DNA of 5,210 nt from Bacillota bacterium (GCA_017621195.1 JAGATO010000062.1:1-5210), one strand, 5' to 3'. Shown: positions 1 through 4,981, counted from the first letter of the stretch. Program-made: numbers and translations. The notes: a model not told the origin generated them from the sequence alone.

Positions 1-2
1 AC

Positions 3-314
3 GTAGGGCCTGTAGAAGCGCTGCTGGGCCAGACCTCCAAGGGCGGCCTACTGGTGTTTGAACAGGAGATCCAGGAGCTGACCGACGAACGGGCAATCAA
101 GCTGTTCCGCGCCTGCCCTCACGTGGAAGCGCTTCAGGAGTTGGGCGTAGATGACGAGACGATCCGCAGCTTCTGTCGCGACATGCTGGGCGCCTGCGAC
201 TACGCCATCTGCGCTCCCTTCTCTCAGGTGACCATCGACTTCCCCACCACGGTGGCCGACGGCAAGGGCGAAGGCTGCGCCATGACCATAACAAAAAAAC
301 AGTCGGCCAAATAA
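3..314 (+). CDS. 3' end of a gene, possibly ATC hydrolase-like (partial)
   Basis: The last 103 codons of a gene that begins before the window. The frame is open to the left edge, and the first possible start (GTG at 54) has no good ribosome site, so I treat it as a fragment. The visible part has CPHVEALQELG, then SFCRDMLGACDYAI, and near the end a TTVADGKGEGCAM segment. A cysteine-proline followed by an A..LG helix, an FC motif and a final T..xG..xxC strand resembles the C-terminus of the L-2-amino-thiazoline-4-carboxylic acid hydrolase / DUF6125 families, common in anaerobic Clostridia. This is a resemblance by eye, and the catalytic region is outside the window, so function is uncertain. 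No membrane segment is visible. The gene ends in the bidirectional terminator at 334-369 shared with the facing tRNA gene. Confidence 0.6.
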   Translation, partial: VGPVEALLGQTSKGGLLVFEQEIQELTDERAIKLFRACPHVEALQELGVDDETIRSFCRDMLGACDYAICAPFSQVTIDFPTTVADGKGEGCAMTITKKQSAK

Positions 315-333
315 ACCGACGCTCGACAATCGT

Positions 334-369
334 AAAAAAATACCTGTACGTTTTCGTACAGGTATTTTT
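334..369. terminator. Bidirectional intrinsic terminator
   Basis: TACCTGTACG (341-350) pairs perfectly with CGTACAGGTA (355-364) around a TTTT loop. An A run (334-340) lies on one side and a T run (364-369) on the other, so each strand shows a stem followed by U residues. It sits between the stop codon at 312-314 and the 3' end of the minus-strand tRNA at 373, and would end both transcripts. Confidence 0.85.
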
Positions 370-372
370 CGT

Positions 373-447
373 TGGTATCCCCTAGGGGAGTCGAACCCCT
401 GATTCAACCGTGAGAGGGTTGCGTCTTGACCACTTGACCAAGGAGAC
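373..447 (-). tRNA. tRNA-Glu (anticodon CTC)
   Basis: Read on the minus strand, this folds into a full cloverleaf. The acceptor stem GTCTCCT pairs with AGGGGAT (two wobble pairs), followed by discriminator A and an encoded CCA (375-373). The D stem is GTC/GAC, and the anticodon stem CAACC/GGTTG carries loop CTCTCAC, giving anticodon CTC, which reads GAG. The T arm is AGGGG-TTCGACT-CCCCT. Length is 75 nt including CCA. The gene stands alone, with its own promoter upstream (465-493) and the terminator at 334-369 a few bases downstream. I see no duplicated 3' end that would suggest an integrated element. Confidence 0.96.
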
Positions 448-464
448 ATATTTGCTACCTCTCT

Positions 465-493
465 ATTATATGACACTGTCTTTCATTTGTCCA
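465..493 (-). promoter_or_regulatory. Promoter of tRNA-Glu
   Basis: On the minus strand, TGGACA (493-488, five of six matches to the -35 consensus) is followed after 17 bp by a perfect TATAAT (470-465). Transcription would start near 458, about ten bases before the tRNA. The near-consensus sequence fits a strong stable-RNA promoter. Confidence 0.8.
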
Positions 494-507
494 GCAATTT
501 TTTTATT

Positions 508-529
508 TTATCTTCCGCTTATCTTCCGC
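508..529. repeat. 11-bp tandem duplication
   Basis: TTATCTTCCGC occurs twice back to back (508-518 and 519-529), between the end of the membrane-protein gene and the tRNA promoter. No function is apparent. Confidence 0.7.
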
Positions 530-552
530 CGTTGGAATCCGACAAATTCAAG

Positions 553-1281
553 TTAATGTCCCGCCGGAATCCGCCCCAGAAAATCGTGTTCGATGCCCAC
601 GTCCGCCCTCGCCAGAATCGAAAACGCAACCAGAAGCGGAACCATTGCCAGCCAGATGGCGCGCTCGGCCGCATATCCGCAGAGCACGACTTCCACTACG
701 CCGCCCGCCACGAAGCAGGCGATCATCGTCAGATGACTTTGTATCCGGCGGCGCATGGCTTCGTCGCCGGTCTTCAGGTATTTCACCAGATGAATCCCGG
801 TCTGACGCAGATGGTTGGTGCAGAACGTGGTTGCCATGGGAACCTGCTCCGCCTGTCGGAACGTGTTGTACTGCATGGAACAGATGAAGTTGATGATGAT
901 CTGTACCAAACGATCGGTCACGGTCAGCGGAATAAACCCCACGACAAACAGCGTGATCACCTCAAATCCTACCAGATACGTATCCCAGCGAAACAGTCCC
1001 CAGGAGCGCACCTTTTTTGGAAGCAGCTCCGACAGTACGGCTCCCATCAGATAGGCGGTGATGGGAATGAGATAGTAGATGGCGCCGTTCCAGTCGCCGC
1101 TGCCCAAGGCAACCGCCATCAGCGCGAAGTTGGCGGTCTGGGCGTTGCAGAACACACCGCCCCGCAGCACCAGGGTGTACGTTCCCATCATCCCTGCGGC
1201 AATCATCATCAGGCGATAGACTCTGGCCGTCTCGCACATCAGATATCGCGGCGCATCATCGCTAGAAAACTCTCGATTCAT
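553..1281 (-). CDS. YoaK/DUF1275-family integral membrane protein
   Basis: A 242-residue polytopic membrane protein of the DUF1275 (YoaK) family, close to the usual length. Hydrophobic segments lie near residues 23-39, 49-60, 66-86, 101-121, 124-138, 184-202 and 207-223; six or seven may span the membrane. GGVFCNAQTANFALM (41-55) matches the family's conserved F..(A)QTGN region, here with Ala for the usual Gly. SMQYNTFR (135-142) followed by TTFCTNHLR (151-159) matches the later conserved region. The biochemical role of the family is not established; transport has been suggested. The ATG has a strong AGGAGGG ribosome site (1294-1288) at proper spacing. The gene diverges from the LysR gene, a common arrangement for a regulator and its target. 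No terminator is visible downstream, so transcripts could run into tRNA-Glu. Confidence 0.88.
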   Translation of the reverse strand: MNREFSSDDAPRYLMCETARVYRLMMIAAGMMGTYTLVLRGGVFCNAQTANFALMAVALGSGDWNGAIYYLIPITAYLMGAVLSELLPKKVRSWGLFRWDTYLVGFEVITLFVVGFIPLTVTDRLVQIIINFICSMQYNTFRQAEQVPMATTFCTNHLRQTGIHLVKYLKTGDEAMRRRIQSHLTMIACFVAGGVVEVVLCGYAAERAIWLAMVPLLVAFSILARADVGIEHDFLGRIPAGH

Positions 1282-1298
1282 CTTTATCCCTCCTGCTC

Positions 1299-1349
1299 TT
1301 GACTTCCTGATATTACTCTCAGTATACTGAGAGTAGAACGATTCGTAAA
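1299..1349. promoter_or_regulatory. Overlapping divergent promoters for the LysR and YoaK-type genes
   Basis: On the plus strand, TTGACT (1299-1304) and TATACT (1323-1328), 18 bp apart, make a good sigma-A promoter towards the LysR gene. On the minus strand, TTTACG (1349-1344) and TATACT (1326-1321), 17 bp apart, point to the membrane-protein gene. The two -10 boxes share the same TATA bases, so the two polymerases should exclude one another. Predicted by eye. Confidence 0.6.
1314..1335. promoter_or_regulatory. Perfect 22-bp palindrome, probable operator
   Basis: TACTCTCAGTA (1314-1324) is followed directly by its exact reverse complement (1325-1335). The centre contains the -10 hexamers of both divergent promoters. 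A dimeric regulator bound here would cover both, so it is a strong operator candidate. Whether the adjacent LysR protein or another repressor uses it cannot be told from the sequence. Confidence 0.65.
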
Positions 1350-1368
1350 ATATATAAAAAACATCGCT

Positions 1369-1389
1369 ACCATATGATTTTGATATGGT
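1369..1389. promoter_or_regulatory. Interrupted dyad with T-N11-A, candidate LysR-type box
   Basis: ACCATAT (1369-1375) and ATATGGT (1383-1389) are perfect inverted arms around a 7-bp spacer. The core fits the LysR-family T-N11-A pattern (T1373, A1385) with dyad symmetry. It lies 20 bp before the LysR start codon and downstream of the predicted start of transcription, a position suited to autoregulation. Confidence 0.5.
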
Positions 1390-1409
1390 GAAATGGCAGG
1401 GAGGACCCC

Positions 1410-2327
1410 TTGAACGTCAATTACGAGTATTACCGCATTTTTTATTACGTCGCCAAGTACGAGAACGTGACACAGGCCGCCGAAGTGCTGCAGAGCAATC
1501 AGCCCAACGTGTCCCGCATCATCAAGCTGTTGGAGCACGAGATGGGATGCCAGCTCCTGCTCCGTTCCAACCGGGGCATTACCCTGACGCCGGAGGGTCG
1601 GCAGCTCTACGCCCACGTCAAGCCAGCCGTAGAGGAGCTGCGCCGCGGCGAAGAAGAACTGCAGCGATACAAAACCCTTCAGGAGGGCAGGCTGACCATC
1701 GACGCTACGGACACGGCCCTGCGCATGATCCTTCTACCCGCCCTGCAGCGGTTCAAGGAGAGCCATCCCCACATTCACGTCCGGATCCTGAACCACTACA
1801 CCGGCGGTGCTCTCGAATCCGTCCGCAGCGGTATCGCCGACTTTTCGGTGCTGGCCACGCCTGCCGCCATCGACAAGCCCCTGACAGCCGCGCCTCTGGC
1901 CCAGATCAGCGACGTGCTCATCGCCGGTCCGGCCTACGCTTTCCTTCGGGATCAGACGCTGTCGCTGAAGGAATTGAGCCGATATCCTCTGATCGGCCCC
2001 AGCGAACAATCCTCCACCTACCAGTTTTACGAATCCTTTTACCGCAGCCACGGTCTGGAGCTAAAGCCGGACCTGGAGGCGGCCGCCACCGATCTGATCC
2101 TGCCCATGGTAAAGAGCAATCTGGGCATCGGCTTCACCACCAGGTTCTTTGCGGAATCTTCCCTAAAGACCGGCGACGTATATCAAATCTATCTGAAGGA
2201 GCCCATTCCCCCGCGACAGCTTCTCTTCGTGGAAAACGAAGCCCTGCCGCTCAGCATCGCCGCTAGGGAATTGAAAGCCTTTCTCTTTAAACACGCATCC
2301 GGGAGGTCATCCGATGAACAATTCTGA
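1410..2327 (+). CDS. LysR-family transcriptional regulator
   Basis: A 305-residue LysR-type regulator of full family length. The N-terminal winged helix-turn-helix (about residues 4-63) carries the hallmarks: YYVAKYENVTQAAEVLQSNQ, then PNVSRIIKLLEHEMGCQLL, then LTPEGRQLY. A linker helix (about 65-90) leads to a periplasmic-binding-like effector domain (about 91-290). The start is TTG, chosen because GGGAGG lies five bases upstream and the protein then begins exactly where the domain does. It diverges from the YoaK-type gene, which LysR proteins often control, and overlaps the following GNAT gene by 14 bp, so both are likely co-transcribed. The effector is unknown. Candidate operators lie at 1314-1335 and 1369-1389. 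Confidence 0.94.
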   Translation: MNVNYEYYRIFYYVAKYENVTQAAEVLQSNQPNVSRIIKLLEHEMGCQLLLRSNRGITLTPEGRQLYAHVKPAVEELRRGEEELQRYKTLQEGRLTIDATDTALRMILLPALQRFKESHPHIHVRILNHYTGGALESVRSGIADFSVLATPAAIDKPLTAAPLAQISDVLIAGPAYAFLRDQTLSLKELSRYPLIGPSEQSSTYQFYESFYRSHGLELKPDLEAAATDLILPMVKSNLGIGFTTRFFAESSLKTGDVYQIYLKEPIPPRQLLFVENEALPLSIAARELKAFLFKHASGRSSDEQF

Positions 2328-2907
2328 CATCACCATCCGCGTCGCTTCCACCGATGACGCATCAGCGCTGCTGGCCATCTACGCCCCCTACGTGGAGGCC
2401 ACAGCCATCACCTTCGAATACATCGTTCCGTCCGTAGAGGAATTTACCCGGCGAATCCGGACCACGCTGGAAAAATACCCGTATCTGGTGGCCGAACACC
2501 GGGACGGAAGGCTTTTGGGCTACGCCTATGCCTCTCCCTTCAAGGCCCGGGCCGCCTACGACTGGGCCGTGGAAACCACCATCTATCTGGCTCCGGAAGC
2601 CAAATGCTGCGGCCTGGGTCGCCGCTTGTACGAGGCTCTGGAGCAGGCATTGAAAGCCCAGAACATATTGAACCTGAACGCCTGTATCTCCGAGCCGGAG
2701 GTGGAGGATGAATATCTGACGAAACAGAGCCACCGATTTCACGAACATATGGGCTACCGACTGGTGGGAGAATTCCACCTCTGCGGCTACAAGTTCAACC
2801 GCTGGTACCACATGATCTGGATGGAGAAACACATCGGCGAACACACCGCAGATCAACCGGCGGTGATTCCGTTCCCACAGTTGACAGAAACAAGAAATTG
2901 TGATTAA
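2314..2907 (+). CDS. GNAT N-acetyltransferase, phosphinothricin/methionine-sulfoximine type
   Basis: A 197-residue GNAT-fold enzyme that transfers acetyl from acetyl-CoA to an amine. It resembles the phosphinothricin acetyltransferase / MnaT group: IRVASTDDASALLAIYAPYV at the N-terminus, LLGYAYASPFKARAAYDWAVETTIYL (about 67-92), then the acetyl-CoA loop KCCGLGRRLYEAL (97-109), and a C-terminal HMGYRLVGEFHLCGYKFNRW. The loop normally reads Q/R-x-x-G-x-G/A; here the first residue is Lys. The region with EPEVEDEYLTKQSHRFHEHMG matches where the family has N..S...H...GF. The real substrate is unknown; family members acetylate amino-acid analogues. The start is supported by GGGAGG (2301-2306), and the gene overlaps the LysR gene by 14 bp, implying one operon and coupled translation. 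Confidence 0.9.
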   Translation: MNNSDITIRVASTDDASALLAIYAPYVEATAITFEYIVPSVEEFTRRIRTTLEKYPYLVAEHRDGRLLGYAYASPFKARAAYDWAVETTIYLAPEAKCCGLGRRLYEALEQALKAQNILNLNACISEPEVEDEYLTKQSHRFHEHMGYRLVGEFHLCGYKFNRWYHMIWMEKHIGEHTADQPAVIPFPQLTETRNCD

Positions 2908-2909
2908 AT
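2881..2909 (+). promoter_or_regulatory. Promoter of scfA inside the end of the GNAT gene
   Basis: A perfect TTGACA (2881-2886) is followed after 17 bp by TTAAAT (2904-2909), preceded by TGA, the extended -10 motif. Transcription from about 2916 would give scfA a leader of some 60 nt, separate from the LysR-GNAT transcript. Confidence 0.6.
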
Positions 2910-2976
2910 GGAGAAAGCAGTTCTCTTATCTTTGGAATTGCAATTTGATGAAACTACGAAAAGGGAGACGATAACC

Positions 2977-3129
2977 ATGAAGAGAATTCGGACACTGGAA
3001 ACCAGAGACTTAGCGAAATCCGTAAAGGCCGGCGGCTGCGGCGAATGCCAGACCTCCTGCCAGTCTGCTTGCAAGACATCCTGCGGCATCGCAAACCAGC
3101 AGTGCGAAAAGAGCAGCGAAGAAAGATAG
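2977..3129 (+). CDS. scfA: SCIFF six-cysteine ranthipeptide precursor
   Basis: A 50-residue peptide of the SCIFF family (six cysteines in about forty-five residues), the substrate of a radical-SAM maturase that forms a thioether crosslink. It has the basic leader start MKRIRTLETRDLAKS, a GG, then CGECQTSCQSACKTSC. Cysteines lie at 21, 24, 28, 32, 36 and 43 (spacing 2, 3, 3, 3, 6), as in the family. I chose the ATG at 2977 because AAGGGAG (2960-2966) precedes it and the family begins MK; an in-frame ATG at 2908 would add 23 unrelated residues. Two oddities: residue 37, Thr in the studied members and the crosslink acceptor there, is Gly, and the tail has five extra residues (SSEER). The maturase gene (scfB) usually follows, but here a terminator does. 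What the mature peptide does is unknown. Confidence 0.93.
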   Translation: MKRIRTLETRDLAKSVKAGGCGECQTSCQSACKTSCGIANQQCEKSSEER

Positions 3130-3156
3130 TCGCTGACTGAACATAGCGAACGACGA

Positions 3157-3197
3157 CAAAACGGCGCGGCATGCCTCCGGCATACCGCGCCGTTTTT
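3157..3197. terminator. Strong intrinsic terminator after scfA, possibly bidirectional
   Basis: ACGGCGCGG (3161-3169) pairs with CCGCGCCGT (3185-3193). After one C/A mismatch the stem continues ATGCC/GGCAT around a TCC loop. T3193-T3197 follows on the plus strand and A3158-A3161 on the other side, so it can end scfA and, less strongly, the facing flavodoxin transcript. Confidence 0.88.
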
Positions 3198-3199
3198 CA

Positions 3200-3250
3200 T
3201 TCTACGACTTCCTTTCTACGACTTCCTTCTACGACTTCCTTTCTACGCTT
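3200..3250. repeat. Four tandem copies of a 13-14 bp unit at the flavodoxin stop codon
   Basis: TTCTACGACTTCCT recurs with TCTACG at 3201, 3215, 3228 and 3242 (steps of 14, 13, 14). The last copy varies (TTCTACGCTTCCC) and contains the stop codon and final codons of the minus-strand gene; the others lie in its 3' untranslated region. It looks like slippage or local duplication. Confidence 0.85.
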
Positions 3251-3782
3251 CCCTTCCTGTGGAAGCATCCTCCACCGAGGAACGATACCACTGCAGCACC
3301 GCCGTCAGGTTATCCGCGCTGACCCGACTTCCGCCGTGAAGCAGCAGGTCCAGCATGTCGTCCTCTTCCGGCGTCCTGTCCTTCTTGTCGGCCAGTCCCT
3401 TGCCCGCGGTTTTCTTCATGACGGTCATCATCATCTTATAGACGCCGCGCAGCTTCTGCATGTTGAAGCCGCCCTGAAGCGTAAAGACCGGCAACTTGGC
3501 CGGCAGGTTGTTTGATTTCCGCAGATCCTGCAGCTGCGAACCGGTAGAGCCCATGCCCACGCCGCAGACGGATTCCACTTCGAAGCGCTTGATTGCCTCT
3601 GCATATCCCTTCACCTTTCCGGCCATCAGCCACCCCAGGTAGATGATGGAGGCGTCCTGTTCCAGCGTTTTCACGGCATCGGACAGATCATATACCGGAA
3701 GGCCGGTCTCCTTCCCCAAAAGCTCCGCATACTGTCTGGTGAAGCCTGTGTTGGATGTATATACGATTGCGTCGATTTTCAT
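3243..3782 (-). CDS. Flavodoxin-domain protein
   Basis: A 179-residue protein with a flavodoxin-like fold, probably binding FMN and carrying electrons in the cytoplasm. The phosphate-binding loop is clear at the N-terminus: IVYTSNTGFTRQYAELL, with T9-S10-N11-T12-G13-F14-T15. SIIYLGWLMAGKVKGY (46-60) corresponds to the second flavin loop region, and LPVFTLQGGFNMQKL (97-111) to the next strand. The family nearest by eye is the flavodoxin-5/HemG-like group of gut Clostridia; a role in protoporphyrinogen oxidation cannot be inferred. The tail (about 120-179) is charged and not part of the core fold. The start ATG has only a weak purine stretch upstream. It lies 39 bp after the PspC-domain gene and probably shares its transcript, perhaps through translational coupling. 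Confidence 0.85.
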   Translation of the reverse strand: MKIDAIVYTSNTGFTRQYAELLGKETGLPVYDLSDAVKTLEQDASIIYLGWLMAGKVKGYAEAIKRFEVESVCGVGMGSTGSQLQDLRKSNNLPAKLPVFTLQGGFNMQKLRGVYKMMMTVMKKTAGKGLADKKDRTPEEDDMLDLLLHGGSRVSADNLTAVLQWYRSSVEDASTGREA

Positions 3783-3821
3783 AGCGTGTCACATTCTTTT
3801 CTCTTTTCCTTCCGCATCCTC

Positions 3822-4025
3822 CTATGTCCATTCCGCATCCTGCGGACGACGGGGAATGACCAGAGCAGCAATGATGTAAACCAGAATTCCGCTGCCTCCC
3901 ACGGCACAGAACAGCAGCCATGCCAACCGAACCAGCGTGGGGTCCACATCAAAATATTCACCGATCCCGGCGCACACGCCATCTACCATCTTTTCCCGAT
4001 TGGATTTATACAGTCTCTTGCTCAT
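3822..4025 (-). CDS. PspC-domain small membrane protein
   Basis: A 67-residue protein that is almost entirely one PspC domain: KRLYKSNREKMVDGVCAG, then IGEYFDVDPTLVRLAWLL, then a hydrophobic segment GGSGILVYIIAALVIP (about 43-58). One helix at about 34-58 is likely in the membrane, perhaps broken by the GG. PspC proteins sense or respond to membrane stress in proteobacteria; small stand-alone versions in Firmicutes are mostly uncharacterised. The ATG has a strong GGAGGG (4035-4030 region) at good spacing. The frame stays open upstream for about 39 Lys/Glu-rich codons but has no ATG, GTG or TTG, so I keep this start. First gene of a probable two-gene unit with the flavodoxin-domain gene. Confidence 0.9.
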   Translation of the reverse strand: MSKRLYKSNREKMVDGVCAGIGEYFDVDPTLVRLAWLLFCAVGGSGILVYIIAALVIPRRPQDAEWT

Positions 4026-4049
4026 ATTTCCCTCCGATCGCTCTTTCCG

Positions 4050-4076
4050 CTTTGTCAGCTTTGTCAGCTTTGTCTT
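4050..4076. repeat. 9-bp tandem repeat in the leader of the PspC gene
   Basis: CTTTGTCAG occurs twice in full and a third time in part (4050-4058, 4059-4067, 4068-4074). On the transcribed strand it forms part of a long purine-rich leader (about 4026-4130) before the PspC start. Confidence 0.8.
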
Positions 4077-4134
4077 CTTTGCTTCCTTTTCTTTCTTTGC
4101 TTGCGCTTTTTTCCTTGTCTCTTCCCCTTTTCTG

Positions 4135-4169
4135 ATTCTATTCTATCTCAGAGCCGCTGGCAGAGATAG
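4135..4169 (-). promoter_or_regulatory. Candidate promoter and dyad upstream of the PspC gene
   Basis: CTGCCA (4163-4158) and TAGAAT (4140-4135), 17 bp apart, are an acceptable minus-strand promoter (4 of 6 and 5 of 6 matches). The same stretch holds an interrupted dyad: CTATCTC (4143-4149) and GAGATAG (4163-4169), with GCC/GGC inside, which could be an operator. Weak evidence. Confidence 0.35.
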
Positions 4170-4258
4170 GTCTGTTTTCCATCAGAATGTGTCAGTTTTA
4201 TAGCTTTTCCGCTCCGGCGAACGGACGTGGCAACAGTCTGTATTTTAGGATGTCGATA

Positions 4259-4410
4259 CTGTAAGTAGAAAATGATACCCAATGTTTTTAGGATTCCCAG
4301 CCAGTCTTTCGCCTGTTTCTGGTTGATATCCGCTCATCGAGCGAAACATATTTTCGTTCCGTCCCCTGCATCAGTTTTTGAAGCATTGTGGTTTTACCTA
4401 CCTGTCTGAG
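4259..4410 (-). pseudogene. Relic of an AAA+/DUF4143-type ATPase with internal deletion
   Basis: Two blocks on the minus strand resemble a common bacterial ATP-binding protein family (AAA_14 plus DUF4143, about 400 residues). Block one, 4410-4333, reads RQVGKTTMLQKLMQGTERKY then VSLDE, containing the Walker A (GKTT) and the following strand. Block two, 4324-4259, in another frame, reads QAKDWLGILKTLGIIFYLQ, like the family's conserved A..WLs.Le..GII.LLqP region, normally some 150-200 residues further on. The central part is therefore missing and the frame is broken. An in-frame TAG (4413-4411) lies just before block one, and no start codon is apparent. After block two the second frame stays open to a TGA at 4150-4148, but I do not recognise that stretch. 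The gene cannot be functional. Such ATPases are accessory genes of unclear role. Confidence 0.7.
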
Positions 4411-4413
4411 CTA

Positions 4414-4466
4414 AGTTGTTTTCGGCTAATCTGTAATGCAAATACATTTTAGCCGAAAAAACAGCT
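4414..4466. repeat. Long imperfect inverted repeat
   Basis: TTTTCGGCTAA (4419-4429) and TTAGCCGAAAA (4449-4459) are perfect 11-bp arms. With a two-base gap the pairing extends outward to AG-TTG / CAG-CT (to about 4414 and 4466). The loop of 19 bases holds a minor hairpin, AATG/CATT. It has no clear U tail on either strand, so it is not a simple terminator. It lies directly upstream of the ATPase relic and may mark an insertion or deletion end. Confidence 0.65.
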
Positions 4467-4486
4467 AATCATAGTATATACCTATG

Positions 4487-4650
4487 CTTTGGCCCTGATT
4501 CAAAACGATTACGATATGCTCCACCAGGCTGCAAATATCTCATAACTCATGATCCTGTTACCCAAACCGAATCACCGCTCTTTTGCATTTCTGAATTTTG
4601 ATTCTGTGCCGCAGCTGCAATCTCCTCTACACTTTGCATTGTTCAGAAAG
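4487..4650. other. Stretch without recognisable gene
   Basis: AT-rich DNA between the inverted repeat and the repeat array. Short minus-strand frames occur (for example 30 codons, 4639-4547, with a VEEIAAAAQNQ segment) but lack a ribosome site, and I do not recognise them. They may be further decayed coding sequence. Confidence 0.4.
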
Positions 4651-4932
4651 CTATATTTCCGGGTGTAAAACACGCTATAATTTAGGAGAAATGGATGACT
4701 TCTATATTTTTTCGCTAATGCTCGCTAAATTATAGGAGAAAATCCAAGTTCTATATTTTTGTTCTTTTTTACGCTATTTTATAGGCTTTATATGTAATAT
4801 TCTGTAATTTTCCTATATAAGTCGCCTCAGTTTGGTCACAAATATAGGAATTGTATGAAAATGAAAATGTATTGTCTCGTTTACCTGTTTCCCATCATGA
4901 ATCTCCTATATTTTATGACATTTCAACAATTT

Positions 4933-4963
4933 TAATATAGAACTTCTCGAAAGTCCTATATTA
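4933..4963. repeat. Second hairpin-capable inverted repeat in the array
   Basis: TAATATAG (4933-4940) pairs with CTATATTA (4956-4963), and after one A/C mismatch ACTT pairs with AAGT around a CTCGA loop. It has the same layout as the hairpin at 4982-5014, exactly 50 bp earlier, but a different stem interior. Confidence 0.75.
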
Positions 4964-4981
4964 TATCAACATTTCTCATGC

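Noticed and set aside
373..447. tRNA-Glu as an attachment site of an integrated element
   Set aside because: No second copy of the tRNA 3' end and no integrase gene are visible in the window.
487..1302. Long plus-strand frame of 271 codons over the membrane-protein gene
   Set aside because: It is rich in His, Gln and Arg with no family resemblance, lies antisense to a clear DUF1275 gene, and has no ribosome site.
1385..2266. Plus-strand 293-codon frame overlapping the LysR gene
   Set aside because: Proline- and arginine-rich out-of-frame shadow of the LysR gene; the LysR frame carries all recognisable motifs.
2908..2976. Upstream ATG extending the SCIFF peptide by 23 residues
   Set aside because: The ATG at 2908 overlaps the predicted -10 box and has no ribosome site. 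The family begins at the MK of 2977, which has one.
4547..4639. Minus-strand 30-codon frame beginning MQSVEEIAAAAQNQNSEM
   Set aside because: No ribosome site and an in-frame stop just upstream. It could be a fragment of a decayed gene, but the match to any family is too short to claim.
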